Under the pieces are notes generated by a model that worked only from the letters and a program-made list of their open reading frames with translations, made no database searches and was not told the DNA's origin. From Rutstroemia sp. NJR-2017a BVV2 (taxonomy: Eukaryota; Ascomycota; Leotiomycetes; Helotiales; Rutstroemiaceae), in the NCBI GenBank assembly GCA_002946415.1, contig NJPS01000046.1, positions 1,860,001 to 1,924,000 on the forward strand: a stretch of DNA of 64,000 bases, given 5' to 3'. The position numbers were made by a program, and so were the translations under genes. This document shows, one piece after another, positions 46,151-57,733 of the stretch; the first letter of the stretch is position 1, and the number at the start of each line of letters is the position of its first letter.

Positions 46151-46794
46151 GTGAGATTACTGATCCCTTCTCTTAGCAGTTTTGCTGATGAGATAAGAAA
46201 CAATCATGACTTCACACCACGGATAAGACTCGATATCAAGACCGACAATTTTCTTGTTCGAGATTTGCCTTTCTATATTCACTTCTGGTTCACTTCTGGT
46301 TCACTCTCTTGTCCCCCACACCGAACTCCGATCTTAAATCTATTCTAGTAAATAAAGCGCCGCTTTCTTCACTTGCTCGCGGCCAACTACGACTTGCCCA
46401 CTCGAATCATGGCTCCGAGTTTATTGATATCGCAGAAGATTTGATCTTTTACGCTCCTCGAACTCGTACCACAATTGGCAGTGATTTCAGGATCACGGAT
46501 GAAGACATCACTGAGATTCCCTTCGATTGGCCATTATTGGTGCGAGTAGAATTGTCAGAACTGTGCCGTTACCGACTAAAAGCAGGAATGAGCTACAATC
46601 TAGTCTGGCTTGGTGGTGATGAAATCGAATGGTGGGGGTGGGGGACGTTGCTAAAGCGCTGTGGAGAACATGTGCATATTGAGGCATCCGATGCAGATTC
46701 ACACGCGACACTGATTGTGTCTAACGATACGGCTTTTAGGATTGCGGAGGATACAGATGACAACCAGCTGCAACCCACGTCAAAGGGTCCTTGA
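46151..46794 (+). pseudogene. WWxxGT family paralogue broken by an 11-base duplication
   Basis: The coding trace starts near 46205 with RIRLDIKTDNFLVRDLPFYI, which parallels PIFSISLSGADIL in the intact copy at 32.3-33.1 kb. It then shifts frame at 46278-46299 and continues to TAG-free sequence ending at 46794: ITEIPFDW, LKAGMSYNLVWLGGDEIEWW, then GWGTLL and SHATLIVSNDTAFRIAE. The shift is exactly explained by two adjacent copies of TTCACTTCTGG; with only one, both halves lie in one frame. No ATG is present in frame at the expected N-terminus and the phase-0 intron of the other copies is absent here. It is probably a dead gene. Confidence 0.65.
46278..46299. repeat. Perfect 11-base tandem duplication
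   Basis: TTCACTTCTGG occurs twice without a gap, followed by a third partial TTCACT. It changes the reading frame of the WWxxGT paralogue by 11 bases. Confidence 0.95.
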
Positions 46795-46867
46795 GTGTGA
46801 ACGGATGTAAGAGCAGCAATTAACCCCCAAGGCTATGAAACAGACTCGCTGACAATACACCCCAGCC

Positions 46868-47842
46868 TTAGTTCTCCGATTGTTTCAGTATCGCTTTCGG
46901 GTCCCGACGTTATTCCTGGTAGGAACGACAGCAAAACCAAAAAGACAATCACCTATCATGGAGAAAGCCCACTTTTCTCATCGAGCCGTCCCATCACCCT
47001 TACTGCAATACTCCTGGGCAATCGTCGAAGGATATATAGCCTATACCGTCACACCTCTAAAGGTCTCGAGCTTATGGAACCTGTCTTCGAAAAAACATTC
47101 CTTACATGTTCGAATGCTTTCTCAAGCGATGAGGAGCACGAGGAACCAGACGAAGATGCTGCTGCTGAGGGAAATGATGTTGCCGATGGGAATGATGCTC
47201 GGGGAAATGATGCAGCTGCTGCGGAAAGTGATGCTGCAGGCGAAATCGGAATTGAGCCCGGAAAAGATAATGACGCACAATCTTTGCAAGTTCAGGATCC
47301 CACATTCATCGATACCGCACAGTCCTCGCAAGACAATGGCGCTACATCAACCAAGAATGAACTGCCCTTACAAAATGATGGCTCTACACACATCCACGGT
47401 GATCAGCCTCAACGTGAGGGAGATGGATCGGGCGACGAGAACGAGGTAAGCGACGAGGAAGAGGAGGACGACGAAAACGAATTCCTAATGACCTGATCCG
47501 ACTACGAATACAATGTTGGAGACAACCCATTCGGCACCTACGCGACTCTATGGCCCGGCCAAAGTCTTACCTTCGACGTGGGCCCCGAACGTCTAAGATG
47601 CACCGATGAACTAAAGGATGGTGAGACGTATACTTTTCGCTACGATGGAGGAACTGTTCACTGGTAGGGTTTGGGCACGTTAGAGGTACGATCTCCTACT
47701 CGGATGCGAATTATCTTCTAACTCTATCCTACAGGATCACAAGAGAACCAGAATCTTTGGCGATACCGATGACAGCCACAGAGTGCGTCCGAGGACCCCA
47801 GTTCCAGCGTCGAATGAGATCCAGTTCACCGTTCAGCGATAA
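46868..47842 (+). pseudogene. WWxxGT family paralogue with two nonsense codons
   Basis: The trace opens PIVSVSLSGPDVIPGR and KTITYHGESPLFSSSRPI, closely parallel to the intact copy, and continues through an Asp/Glu/Ala-rich insert (about 47100-47480) with GGGAATGATG-type repeats. A TGA at 47494 sits where the intact copy has Trp (FPIDW). After it come LWPGQSLTFDV, ELKDGETYTFRYDGG and HW, then a TAG at 47665 in place of the second Trp of WWxxGT. The intron (47686-47734, donor GTACGA) lies in phase 0 after GTLE, exactly as in the intact copy. The last exon is DHKRTRIFGDTDDSHRVRPR and PASNEIQFTVQR. The upstream start is not found. Confidence 0.75.
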
Positions 47843-50071
47843 AATGAATCATGCCATTGAATCGGTTGTTGAGTAAGGAAAATCTTGGGAAACGGAGTAA
47901 CTTATAGATAGATGAATTAGCAACATTGTTATCACCACCATCATCATACTACATCAGGATTACTGGTCTAACTCATGTGCTCACACTTATGGCTGTACCT
48001 TTCTAGAGCGAGCTATCACTCATAAGACGTACAGATTTGCGGCCTTAACGAAAATGAAGGTGCCTTTTGTCACATACCGCTAGGTATCAAGTGCAGATCT
48101 GAGGACCGTCACTTCTGACATCGACTTCAGACTCGAGGACTGTCGCCTCTGGTATCAACTTCAAATCCGAGTACCGCCATCCCTACACGTGCCCACTTCA
48201 CGCATCAACAAACCGAACTGTGGCTGATACCTTGGCCCTAGTTTGAACTACAATGTACCGTTATTAGAACTGCCTTTCATTCGACACAGCGCCGCACATC
48301 AACCCGGGAATCAAGATGATGAGAAAGAACTCCTTCCCAAGGCGATCTCGACGAAGCTTTTCAGTCATTCATTCATCCGCGCTATGATAAACAAACATAG
48401 GAGGCAAACTACCCTCAGACTCTCACTCAATATCCAAGGGACCATCATCCCCGTACTTATTCTAAGGGTACTTATTCCAACCATGCCTATCTATCTACCA
48501 CTACCGAACCTCGCGTCGTCGCGTCGGCTCCCACATCTCCAACTCCACAAGTAATTCATTTAAAATTAACCTCCCAGAAAAACAAGGATGACACAGCCCC
48601 CTATCCGCACCGTTCCTTCTTGCGATTCCTTTCTTGGGCTAGCAGTGCTGCAAATAGAAGCGGCCGTGAAACGAAAGGGACGTTATGGGAAATAAGGTTT
48701 TGCGGGGCGAATGGGTGGATTGGGTTAGTTTTTGGTTGGGTCTTGCTAGATGGGAAATGGGTTATGGGAAATGGGATGTGGAGAATTGGGTAAGTGATTT
48801 CCGAGGGGTTTGCCGAGTAGATTGGAGATTGGAGATGGTGATGGCGATGGTGATGGGGATGGCGATGGTGAATGGGATGGCGATGGTGATGGGGATGGTG
48901 AGTAAGGATGGATGGGAGACTTTTCCTTCTTCTGGAGAGTGGTGCGCGTGTTGTGGTTGTGTACGTATGTGCACTATCCTAAAGGTTATGCAGTGCTTAT
49001 GCAAGGCAGGACGAAAGGTACTTGTACTTCGTATATCCTCAACGCAAGCGTACCGCTTCTGCGGCCAACTGACTCTTGCCCGCCGTGTAAAGCATTCCGG
49101 CTTCCAGATTTGTTTACTCTGTACAGTAAAGTCCATCTCGGAATCGGCTCGAGAAGGAAACGTTTGTCCTTCCTAAACGGCGCTTGCAATCTCCTCTTAT
49201 CTTACTTTTCTGCTGTGAGCAATTCCTAATTTGTAGATCATCATCCCGTCCGGTGCCTTGCATTGACATGTTGCGCTTTGCTACTCACGCAACCAGAACC
49301 GAACTTGCAGGCCGTAAGATTGATAATAAGCTTTCGCATTGCATCAGCGCTGTCTATGATGATTACCCGGTGACGGTGTTGCGCTATTGCTTGACGCAAT
49401 TCCGCCTGTTGCGAATGTGTGAATCTGTGAATGTGTGAATAAAGAAGAGAAAATCTTCACAACTCTGTAACCTTACGCGACTCGGCTCAACTGCAACAGC
49501 ATTTTTGGAGAACAGATATCGTACCACGTCGTGCACGTTTCACACCTTGAAAGAGGAACCCTTGAGAGGAACATGGGAACAAGCACAGCACCGACCGTCA
49601 CCGATTATATCCCGACCACTCGATTGGTGCGCTCTGTTTGTTCCTTTCCATCAAGCCACAAAGGGCCAAGGTTAGAGCATCAAGCGTTTTCAGAGAAAAA
49701 GCTACACAGCATTGATATGCGCGACCAAAGCGTGCTGGGTGTACTGAGTACATATTGACAAGGGAAGGGGAAAAAGGGAAGGGAAAAAAGGAAAGAAAAA
49801 AATACAAGAAAGAAGGGATCTGCCCATAGCAAGAACGAACAATCGAATGATTGAACCTTGAAGAGAGATAGATAATCCTTCTCTTCTTCCCGAATCAATA
49901 TGCTTTGAGATTGAACTCTTCCCCTTCTCGACACAATACTTGGGTACCCCAGAGATTACGTCCCATTTCATTCTATTTCCTCTCCCTTTCCCTTTACTAT
50001 CACGAAAGTTCACGATCAATTAAAGCAATCAAATCAATCAATTGAGATCCAATTCCCGAGATAATGAAATT
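47843..50071. other. Intergenic region and TBC gene leader
   Basis: No supported gene. About three copies of a 34-35-base unit containing GAGGACYGTC lie at 48085-48190, and a GATGGxGATGG minisatellite at 48833-48901. The last 300 bases are pyrimidine-rich and AATCAATC-rich, consistent with a long 5' leader of the TBC gene. Confidence 0.4.
48833..48901. repeat. GATGG-type minisatellite
   Basis: Six-base GATGGT/GATGGC/GATGGG units repeat about eleven times with small changes. Confidence 0.8.
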
Positions 50072-52784
50072 ATGGCACCCGAAAAGCTTGGAAGTCTTAG
50101 AACTTCTCTCAGGATGAAATCCTCATCTGCTGGATCTGGCGCTGGCACTGGCACTGGCATTGGCATTCACAATACTCACGCTCACTCGCATACTCATAGC
50201 ATCGGCACCCCACAAGTTACGTGTCCGGTGACCGAGGAGGGGCTAATTGCACTGCGATACGAGGAACTTCTCCCTGCAAAACCTCCGATTCCAGTAACCG
50301 TTGCGCCTCCACTCTCTCCACCTACCGATACACATCCTGCTTTTCGACCGCGACAACTTGCGCTTGCCTTGGATCCGAAGAAAGATGACACCAAGAGAGA
50401 TTCCGGTCTTGCACCTACCACCAGTACTGCCGCTGCTGCTCACGAAGGCTCTGTGAAAACGACCGATGACAATGCCTTGGGCATAAAGTTTAATTCCAAT
50501 TTGTCTACGAATACGGCGCCTCCTACAGGCACCGCCTTGGATTCGGATTCAGCTGCAGCTTCAGCCCCAGCTACAGCGCAACATTTACCATCGAGCCATG
50601 TACAGTCGCCCACGTCGCCGCCCACTTCGCCCACGACACCAAAACCTGTAAGACCTGAGAGCATTGGTTCTGGCGGATCTATAAGACGTTGGAAGAATCG
50701 CAATAGCAATCCCAGAGCATCTACCGCAAAATCAACGACAAATTCAGAGGAGGAATTTTCGCCCATCACAACTCCCATACCTAGCGAAAGCTTGTTAGAG
50801 GAGGATTTTATGCAGTCGATGTCTTTCTCGAAACGAGGTAGTATGATGCTCGGTGGCAGAAAAGCAGTAAATAATCAAACGCGTCCTAATGCGTCGCGAA
50901 GGTGGGTGGGATCCGCTCCCCCCTCCCCTTTGGGGGTCCCTGCTTATTGCTTGCTGACAACAATGTTTCAGACAACCCAGCATTTCTATGTTGGTAACAC
51001 CGTCGCCCTCGATCAGAGTATTGTCAACAGATCTCGAAATGGAGTCGCAGAAGGTTCGATCAATGTACGAGTCGGGGTCGGCGTTGGACTGGAGGGATGG
51101 GAAAGATGACAAGGCTGAGAATCGTTTGAGCGCAAACGGGCAACCACTCCCTGATCGACCCGTTACGTGAGTTGCTGATCAGCTTTCGTTATGATGGATG
51201 TCTTTCACTAACGGGTATTTAGAGCGAATAGCTACTTGACTCCAAACGGCACGGGCGTACCTCAGAGATCGACGAGCGCACTTTCGAACAGGAGGGCAGG
51301 AGAATTGGCAGGGGGAATTGAGGATTGGGAGGATGTTAATGGGAAAGATGTTGACAGATATGGGTTTATCAATGCGAAACGTAGTCCTTCGAGGCCTGGC
51401 ACACCGGAACCCAGACCACCGCAGCGCGTCTCGACGGTACTTCAACTGGCGTCGGAAGCGCCGCGGAGAAGGCGAACATTTGGACGGACACCATCGACAG
51501 CGACTGCGAGGAGGAGCTTTAGTCGACAGCCTACTCGAAAATTATCTACGAGATCTTTACGAATGAGTGGGGACGCGGCCTCAATACGGAGTACAAGGAG
51601 TTCACAATTTAGAGCGGCAGCGAATCGATTGCCGGGTAATAAGGATAGAAGATGGATGGATGAAGCGGGTGATATGCTTACTTTACCTCCTGGTCTGTCG
51701 GATATTGCAGAAGAAACAGAGGGTGGGAAAGGGGTAGAAATGATGAAAAAGAAGGAATCGCAACGAACTGAGAAATGGAGAAAGATGGCGAAAATTGTCA
51801 AAACGGGCAAAGATGGTGAAGGGATGGAATTCGAATTCGACACAAAAAGTTCCAAATTAATAGAGAGGACATGGAAAGGAATTCCTGATCGATGGCGTTC
51901 TGCAGCATGGTATTCGTTTTTGGCAAGTTCTGCGCGGAAGAGGACAGACAGTGCTTCGGATAAAGATATCATTAGAGCTTTCCATAATCTGCAGGATCAA
52001 AGCTCTGGAGACGATGTCCAGATCGATGTGGACGTTCCGAGGACAATCAACAGTCATATTATGTTTCGACGGAGATATCGAGGTGGCCAGAGATTGCTGT
52101 TTAGAGTCTTGCATGCGCTGTCGTTGTATTTTCCCACGACGGGTTATGTACAGGGTATGGCGTCTTTGGCAGCCACGCTTCTGTGCTATTATGATGAAGA
52201 GAAGTGCTTTGTCATGCTGGTGCGGATGTGGACCTTACGCGGGTTGGAGAAATTATACGAGCCGGGCTTTGGAGGCCTAATGGCGGCATTGGATGAATTT
52301 TCCACAAAATGGCTCGACAGCGGCGAGGTCTCTGCTAAACTGGTAAGCTGACCATTTCATCCACCTTCAAGCATCCCCTCCTACCTCAACCACACTAACA
52401 CCCTCCCCCCTCTAGACCGACCTCGGCATCGAACCCACCGCCTATGGCACCCGCTGGTACCTCACGCTCTTCAACTACTCGATTCCATTCCCCGCCCAAC
52501 TGCGCGTCTGGGACGTCTTCATGCTGCTCGGCGACGCGGATCCCGCTCTGGAGAAGTGCCGCGATGAGAAGAGACCGTTTGCGGGCGGGCTGGATATCAT
52601 TCATGCGACGAGTGCGGCGCTGATTGATGGCACTAGGGATATTTTGCTGGATAGCGATTTTGAAAATGCGATGAAGGTGTTGACAAGTTGGATTCCGGTC
52701 AAGGATGAGGAGTTGTTGATGAAGGTTGCAAGGGCGGAGTGGAAGTTGAATAGGAAGGGGAGGGGGAGGGGGAGGAGGAGGTGA
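50072..52784 (+). CDS. TBC-domain Rab GTPase-activating protein
   Basis: Four exons (50072-50901, 50972-51166, 51223-52342, 52416-52784) encode 837 residues, all in phase. The first 480 residues are disordered, Ser/Thr/Pro-rich, with His-Thr repeats near the start. The TBC domain (about 545-815) starts with WKGIPDRWRSAAWYSFL. The arginine finger is in IDVDVPRT (the IxxDxxR motif) and the glutamine finger in YVQGMASLAATLL. A late LRVWDVFMLLGD motif follows. Both catalytic fingers are present, so it should speed GTP hydrolysis by a Rab protein in membrane traffic. The closest known types are Gyp/Msb3-like fungal RabGAPs, but I cannot name the target. The frame before ATG 50072 starts with a non-ATG codon. 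Confidence 0.9.
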
Positions 52785-54303
52785 CTATTTTGGGGTGAGG
52801 GATGAGGGATGAGATGGGAGGGGTGTGGAATTGAGTTGGATGAAGGAAGGATGGATACCTACACTACAGCACTGCCGTAGCTCTTTTTTGTCTTTTTGTT
52901 TACTTACGCACACACGGCTGCTATGATGGAAAGGAGGTCATCTCATTCGGACCTCCTTTACTCTCGTTTTCTGATTTTTGGTTTCCTTGGGTCATATATT
53001 CGTCTGTTTGAGTTGGGTCTTTACTGCATTATACCACAGTCGCATGGGAGTTGGGTTGGGGATGGAAAGGGTCTTTCCATCACCGTTATTGATGGATAGA
53101 AGAAAGAATGGACGGAATAATTACTTATTTAATACTTTTTTAATATGTGTTTTGTGTTTTGGTGTGGCGCCTTGACTTGATCTTTGTGTTTCTTTTTGGG
53201 TTCCTGAGGCACTGAGGGTGGTGGGGAATGGGGTGGATAAAGTGGAGCGGGATGGAGGGGATGGATGGGAGTGGAGGGGGGAGCAATTATTTATTTGTAT
53301 ATTATTCATGATGTGATAGGCATGGGGGTTTCCTATATATCTTATTCCATTTCATTTATTTGGAGCGTGCTTTTGGGTTTGTCTGGTTGCTTGTTTGGTT
53401 TACCTTTTGAGAGAGGGGACAGACAGAGGATATGGTTGGGGTGTGAAACGGGGGTTTGAGAGGGATTTGAATGATTTTAATTTGTGGAAGGGGAGGGGAT
53501 AAGGATAGGGGTGGAAGAGGAGAGGAGAGAGGGATTAGAAAGAAGGAGGGGGAGAGTGAGGAGGGGGGACGATGAGATGTGGGATGGAATGGATGGGGAA
53601 ATTGAGACAGGAGTCAGAGATGCAGGGGATATATATGGTGAGGTGAGGCGGATTTTGAGTTGGAAAGGGAGCAGTGGATTGGAATATCATACAGACGGAA
53701 ACAGAAATATTTAAGGTGTACTGGAGAGTAGATGGATGCATGGATGCACAGATTCATTCAGTCGTTGGTGAAAGGCTGGATGAGTGGGTAGGAATTGGAT
53801 ACATGTGTGTGGTGTGGAATGAAAAGAGATGGTGCTAATATATAGATAGATGTATAGATACAGAGATAGATAGATGAATCGAACCTCTTCCATGAGTTAC
53901 CCCTGGGTATTATTATATGGGTATCGAGGTAGGAAGAGGATATTATTAGGTTCATGGTTAGCGTTTTGTAGCCGACTGACTTTCCACCTATAAAGTAGTT
54001 GTTGACCAAAGTAGGATGAGGAAGTCTTTTGGTGTAGGACTTCTTTTCGCCATGGCGTGTATGTATATGAACGAGGGGCTATTTTCAAGAGCGGCTGATA
54101 CATGTTGCAGAGTAGTCTCTTTCGCTCATGACTTCAACAGCTGAAGATTTTACTTATAAGATACGATGTTTATAATATTCGTATATCTTTACATTATCTG
54201 TAGAAGTTCCAGACTTTCAAAAGCCGTCTTTATGTATATTGTAGTCTTTGGTCAAAATGGGTTACACCAATCTCCAATCCATTCACAACCATGTCTCTAT
54301 GGG
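52785..54303. other. Convergent intergenic region
   Basis: About 1.5 kb between the 3' ends of the TBC gene (plus) and the GMC gene (minus). It is low complexity, with GGAT/GATGGA runs near 53200-53600 and TAGATA runs near 53840-53880. I see no gene. Confidence 0.5.
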
Positions 54304-56254
54304 TCATCTTCCAAGCCTGATATCATCCGCAATCTTCTCCGCAATCATATAAACGGACGCCTGTATATGTCCCGGCAGCGCAAACGGAAAAATCGACGCA
54401 TCCACAACCCGCAGCCCTTCCACGCCATATACCTTCGCCTGCGGATCCACCACCGCAAACTTCGACCCTTTTTTACCCATCCCACATGTTGCACTTGCGT
54501 GGAACTCCGGGAGTAAGTTGGGAGTCAGATATGCCAAGATCTCCTCATCCGTCTGCACCGCTGCGCCGGGGAGTAGCTCCGGCCCAATCGTGATAGCCCG
54601 CCCAATATCCGTATTCCAAATCTCCCGCACGCGCTTGAAAATCGCAACCATGATCTCTCGATCAGCCGGGTGGCTAAACCAGCCAAGATCAATGACTGGC
54701 GGATCCGAGATGCTTGCGCTGGATATCGATACACTCCCGCGCGAGAACGTCGAAATGAGAGCTCCGGCAACGATTCCCTGCGTGGTGAAATTCTGCCCCC
54801 CTATCCCCGCGCCGCGATATTCAGCTTCGGGCCAATCGGCGGGTAGGGTATCGAGCAGCGCGAGCGTCGCGTTGGAGAGGGTTTTGCGGAGATGCGCGGG
54901 CAGTTTCTCGAATGTTAGGTAGCCGGCTACGGCGCTGTATGGGCCTGCTGCATCGTCGAGGTATTGATCGAGAATCGTTTCGGTGTTGGCTGGGTTGGCG
55001 ACTATGCTCCCGGCGCTGGGGGTGCGGACTTGCTTAGTGATGAAGAAGGAGTTTTGATCGGAGAGGTTCTTGCCCACGCCTGGGAGGTCGGATATTACGG
55101 GGATGTTGAGTGATTCGAGGGTGGAGCGAGGTCCGATACCTGGGTGGGTTCTTAGTGGTACTGCTGATACGTGCAATGGGTGATATAAAGCAATGACTTA
55201 CCGGAAACCATGAGAAGCTGCGGAGAATGGAAAGTACCTGCGGATAAAATCACCTCCTTCTTCGCCTGGATGGTATATTCGACACCGCCTGTGTTAACCA
55301 CAACAGAAGTAGCTTTCCTTGGCGAACCCTCACTGAAAAGAATCTTCATCGCTTGAGAATGGATATGCACCATGATATCCGTGCTCAATATCGCATCATC
55401 CAAGTATGCAGTCTTCGACGACGATCTAGTAGCATGTTTTGGATCTATCGTAGACGGCACCCATGCCCCATAACCCGCAAGTGACCCACTGCTGAAGCCA
55501 ACTGGACTCAGGGGTATCCCAAGCGACTGTATCGCATGCGCCATCCAGTTAATCGTCGGATCAACCCAATTATTCCAGGATACTTGCAACGGGCCTTTTT
55601 TCGAGCTAAAAACCGTTGGATCGTATATCACCGTCGCATTCGGTGTATTCCTCTTCTTCAAATCCGGCGGGGTCAGCTGACACGATTTCTTAAAGTACGG
55701 AAGCAGGTTCTCAAAAGTATAGTTATCGTCGCCTGCGATATCAGCCCATTTTTGATACGCCCCAGCAGTAGAACGATGATAGGCCAGTGTGTTGAGTGCG
55801 GAGGAACCGCCGAGTGTCTTCCCGCGCGCATAATGGTATCGGACGTTTCCTGCACTAGGCTGAGGTATGGAAACCAAGTCCCAGTCCATGAGAGGATATC
55901 GGGGGTAGTCTTCTCCCGAGGAAATTACTGCCATGCGGATTGAGTTCAAGGGTACGACGCTGTAGTTGCCGTTGTCTTGTTCGTAGTCACCGCCGGCTTC
56001 GATCACGCCTACCGAGGCGAATTCTGCGAGCCGTGATGCGATGGCTAGGCCGGCTGTGCCGCCGCCAATTACTTGGTTTGTTCAGCTATGACACTTGCTG
56101 TGTTGGAGGAGAATGAGGAGTTGAACTTACTGACATAGTCGTAAGTAGCATTGCCTGGAACAGCAAAAGCACTTGATTTAAGTCGTCGTTGAGCAGGTGA
56201 CGCACCAACCACACCTGCGAGAAAAAGTACATTCAAAAGATAGTTGAGATACAT
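54304..56254 (-). CDS. Secreted GMC-family FAD oxidoreductase
   Basis: Three exons in transcript order (56254-56131, 56071-55202, 55139-54304) encode 609 residues with phases matching. A signal peptide of about 18 residues (YLNYLLNVLFLAGVVGAS) precedes the FAD-binding Rossmann start YDYVIIGGGTAGLAIASRL, completed across intron 1. GMC signatures follow: GKTLGGSSALNTLAYHR (signature 1) and SAGTFHSPQLLMVSG, then IGP (signature 2, split by intron 2). The active site has His in FHASATCGMG and a second His in LPGHIQASVYMIAEKIAD. The length is normal for aryl-alcohol oxidase, glucose oxidase or glucose dehydrogenase relatives. Being secreted, it may oxidise alcohols or sugars outside the cell, or act in a secondary-metabolite pathway. 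The substrate cannot be read from the sequence. Confidence 0.92.
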
Positions 56255-57733
56255 TGTTGCAGGTCTACTGTATGTTCATAGAATATACTTACAGCGGGAT
56301 AGAATCATTTATACATTGGTAAGTTACGCCAAATCAATAAATCCCTAGCCATGTATCGCGGAACCGGGCTTTGCTGACATGCATGATGAGGGGTAAATGT
56401 AACAATGAGGGTATATCAGAACCACGTTAAGAATTTCTTCTGCCAACCGATATTTTGGAAGAATTTGGCGATTGGCCATTGCTGAAGTAAGAGTTTGCTT
56501 TTATTATATGCGGATATTAATTGGAACTGTATATGCCGCGTTCTGGGATGGTTGAAGCCCGTTTTTACCTAATTTGGCTCTGCCGTACATGATCGTGTCG
56601 ATCGATTAACACTACAGCCTTGTCGTATAGTCTTTATTCGTCAAGTATACCTTCCCGCTGACTCCTCGTGGAGCAAGGGAAAATTTACTCCAATGCAGCT
56701 GCTGCCAGTCGAAGCAAGCTATGTTCTTGCTAGACAGAGCAGCAATTTATAAAACTGAACCGCTAAAATCACGTTCAGACCGGCAACTGTAGCGAGCATC
56801 GTGGGATCTTTACAGAAACTGCTGTCATCAGCAAGCTTATTGTAAGAAGCAACAGCCCTATTCGTGCCTCTAGAAGCCACCGATACCTGCAGGGTTTATC
56901 AGTCAGCAGTATTGCATCGGGATGTGTGGGCCGACACGTGGGTCAGGGACCCTCCATTTCTCCATTTGGACGGATCGAGCCGAAAGATCTTGAATTCGAG
57001 GTACTTCGTAGGTAGGCTTTGTGTGCTTGATAGTTGTACAACAAGGGTGAGCGCCAGGTACTGTACTAGCCTTGACGCAGGGTACGCAAGTACGTGAAAA
57101 TGAGCTGAGCTTGCCCCGCTGTGCCTACAGGGAGTTAAGTCCATTCCAGATAAAATACCTGGCGTGATCTTCAGCTTCACATCCTTCATACGTCTCTCCT
57201 TCTAAGATATCAATAGTAATCGCATCGTATCATATTATTTCGTATTTTATGTAAGCAGTACAAGTAATCCGAAGTTGCGCGCCGATTTTTAAATGCCTCC
57301 AATGCGGACGAATGCAGTAAGGTCAGTAGTAAAGTGTCGCGAAAATACCAAGGCGACAAGACAGGGCTGCGAAGGATTCAATGATGGGTTGGCGTATGAG
57401 CGCTTGGCCAATGAGAACCTTCGTCTCGACAAACTCGAGATTAAAGCACTTGGTACAGTTAGTTCCATTAACTGCAGTTGACCAAGTGCAGTTGGTAAAT
57501 TACCCAGAGATGGAAAGCTCGTACTCGTACGAAGATTGGATGCAATTCGATTCTTCCTCACCGTACCTTTCCGGAAGCTATGCTGAGGATTTAAATTCCT
57601 CAAGAACCCTCACCCTAACTTTTGTTGTTAGAGATCAAGAGTTGAGCATCGTTCTTATGAAGCACTAGTAAGCAACCAATCTTTAATGCGATTTGTATGC
57701 TACAATTTGACTAAGGAGTTAGGTATAGCTAAT
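56255..57733. other. Divergent promoter region between GMC and sterol reductase
   Basis: About 1.5 kb. Short frames at 57293-57668 have no recognisable domain and are likely part of the sterol reductase leader. An in-frame ATG at 57686 would add 16 residues to the reductase. Confidence 0.4.

Noticed and set aside
57293..57668. Two overlapping short frames upstream of the sterol reductase
   Set aside because: No domain; probably leader sequence with upstream start codons.
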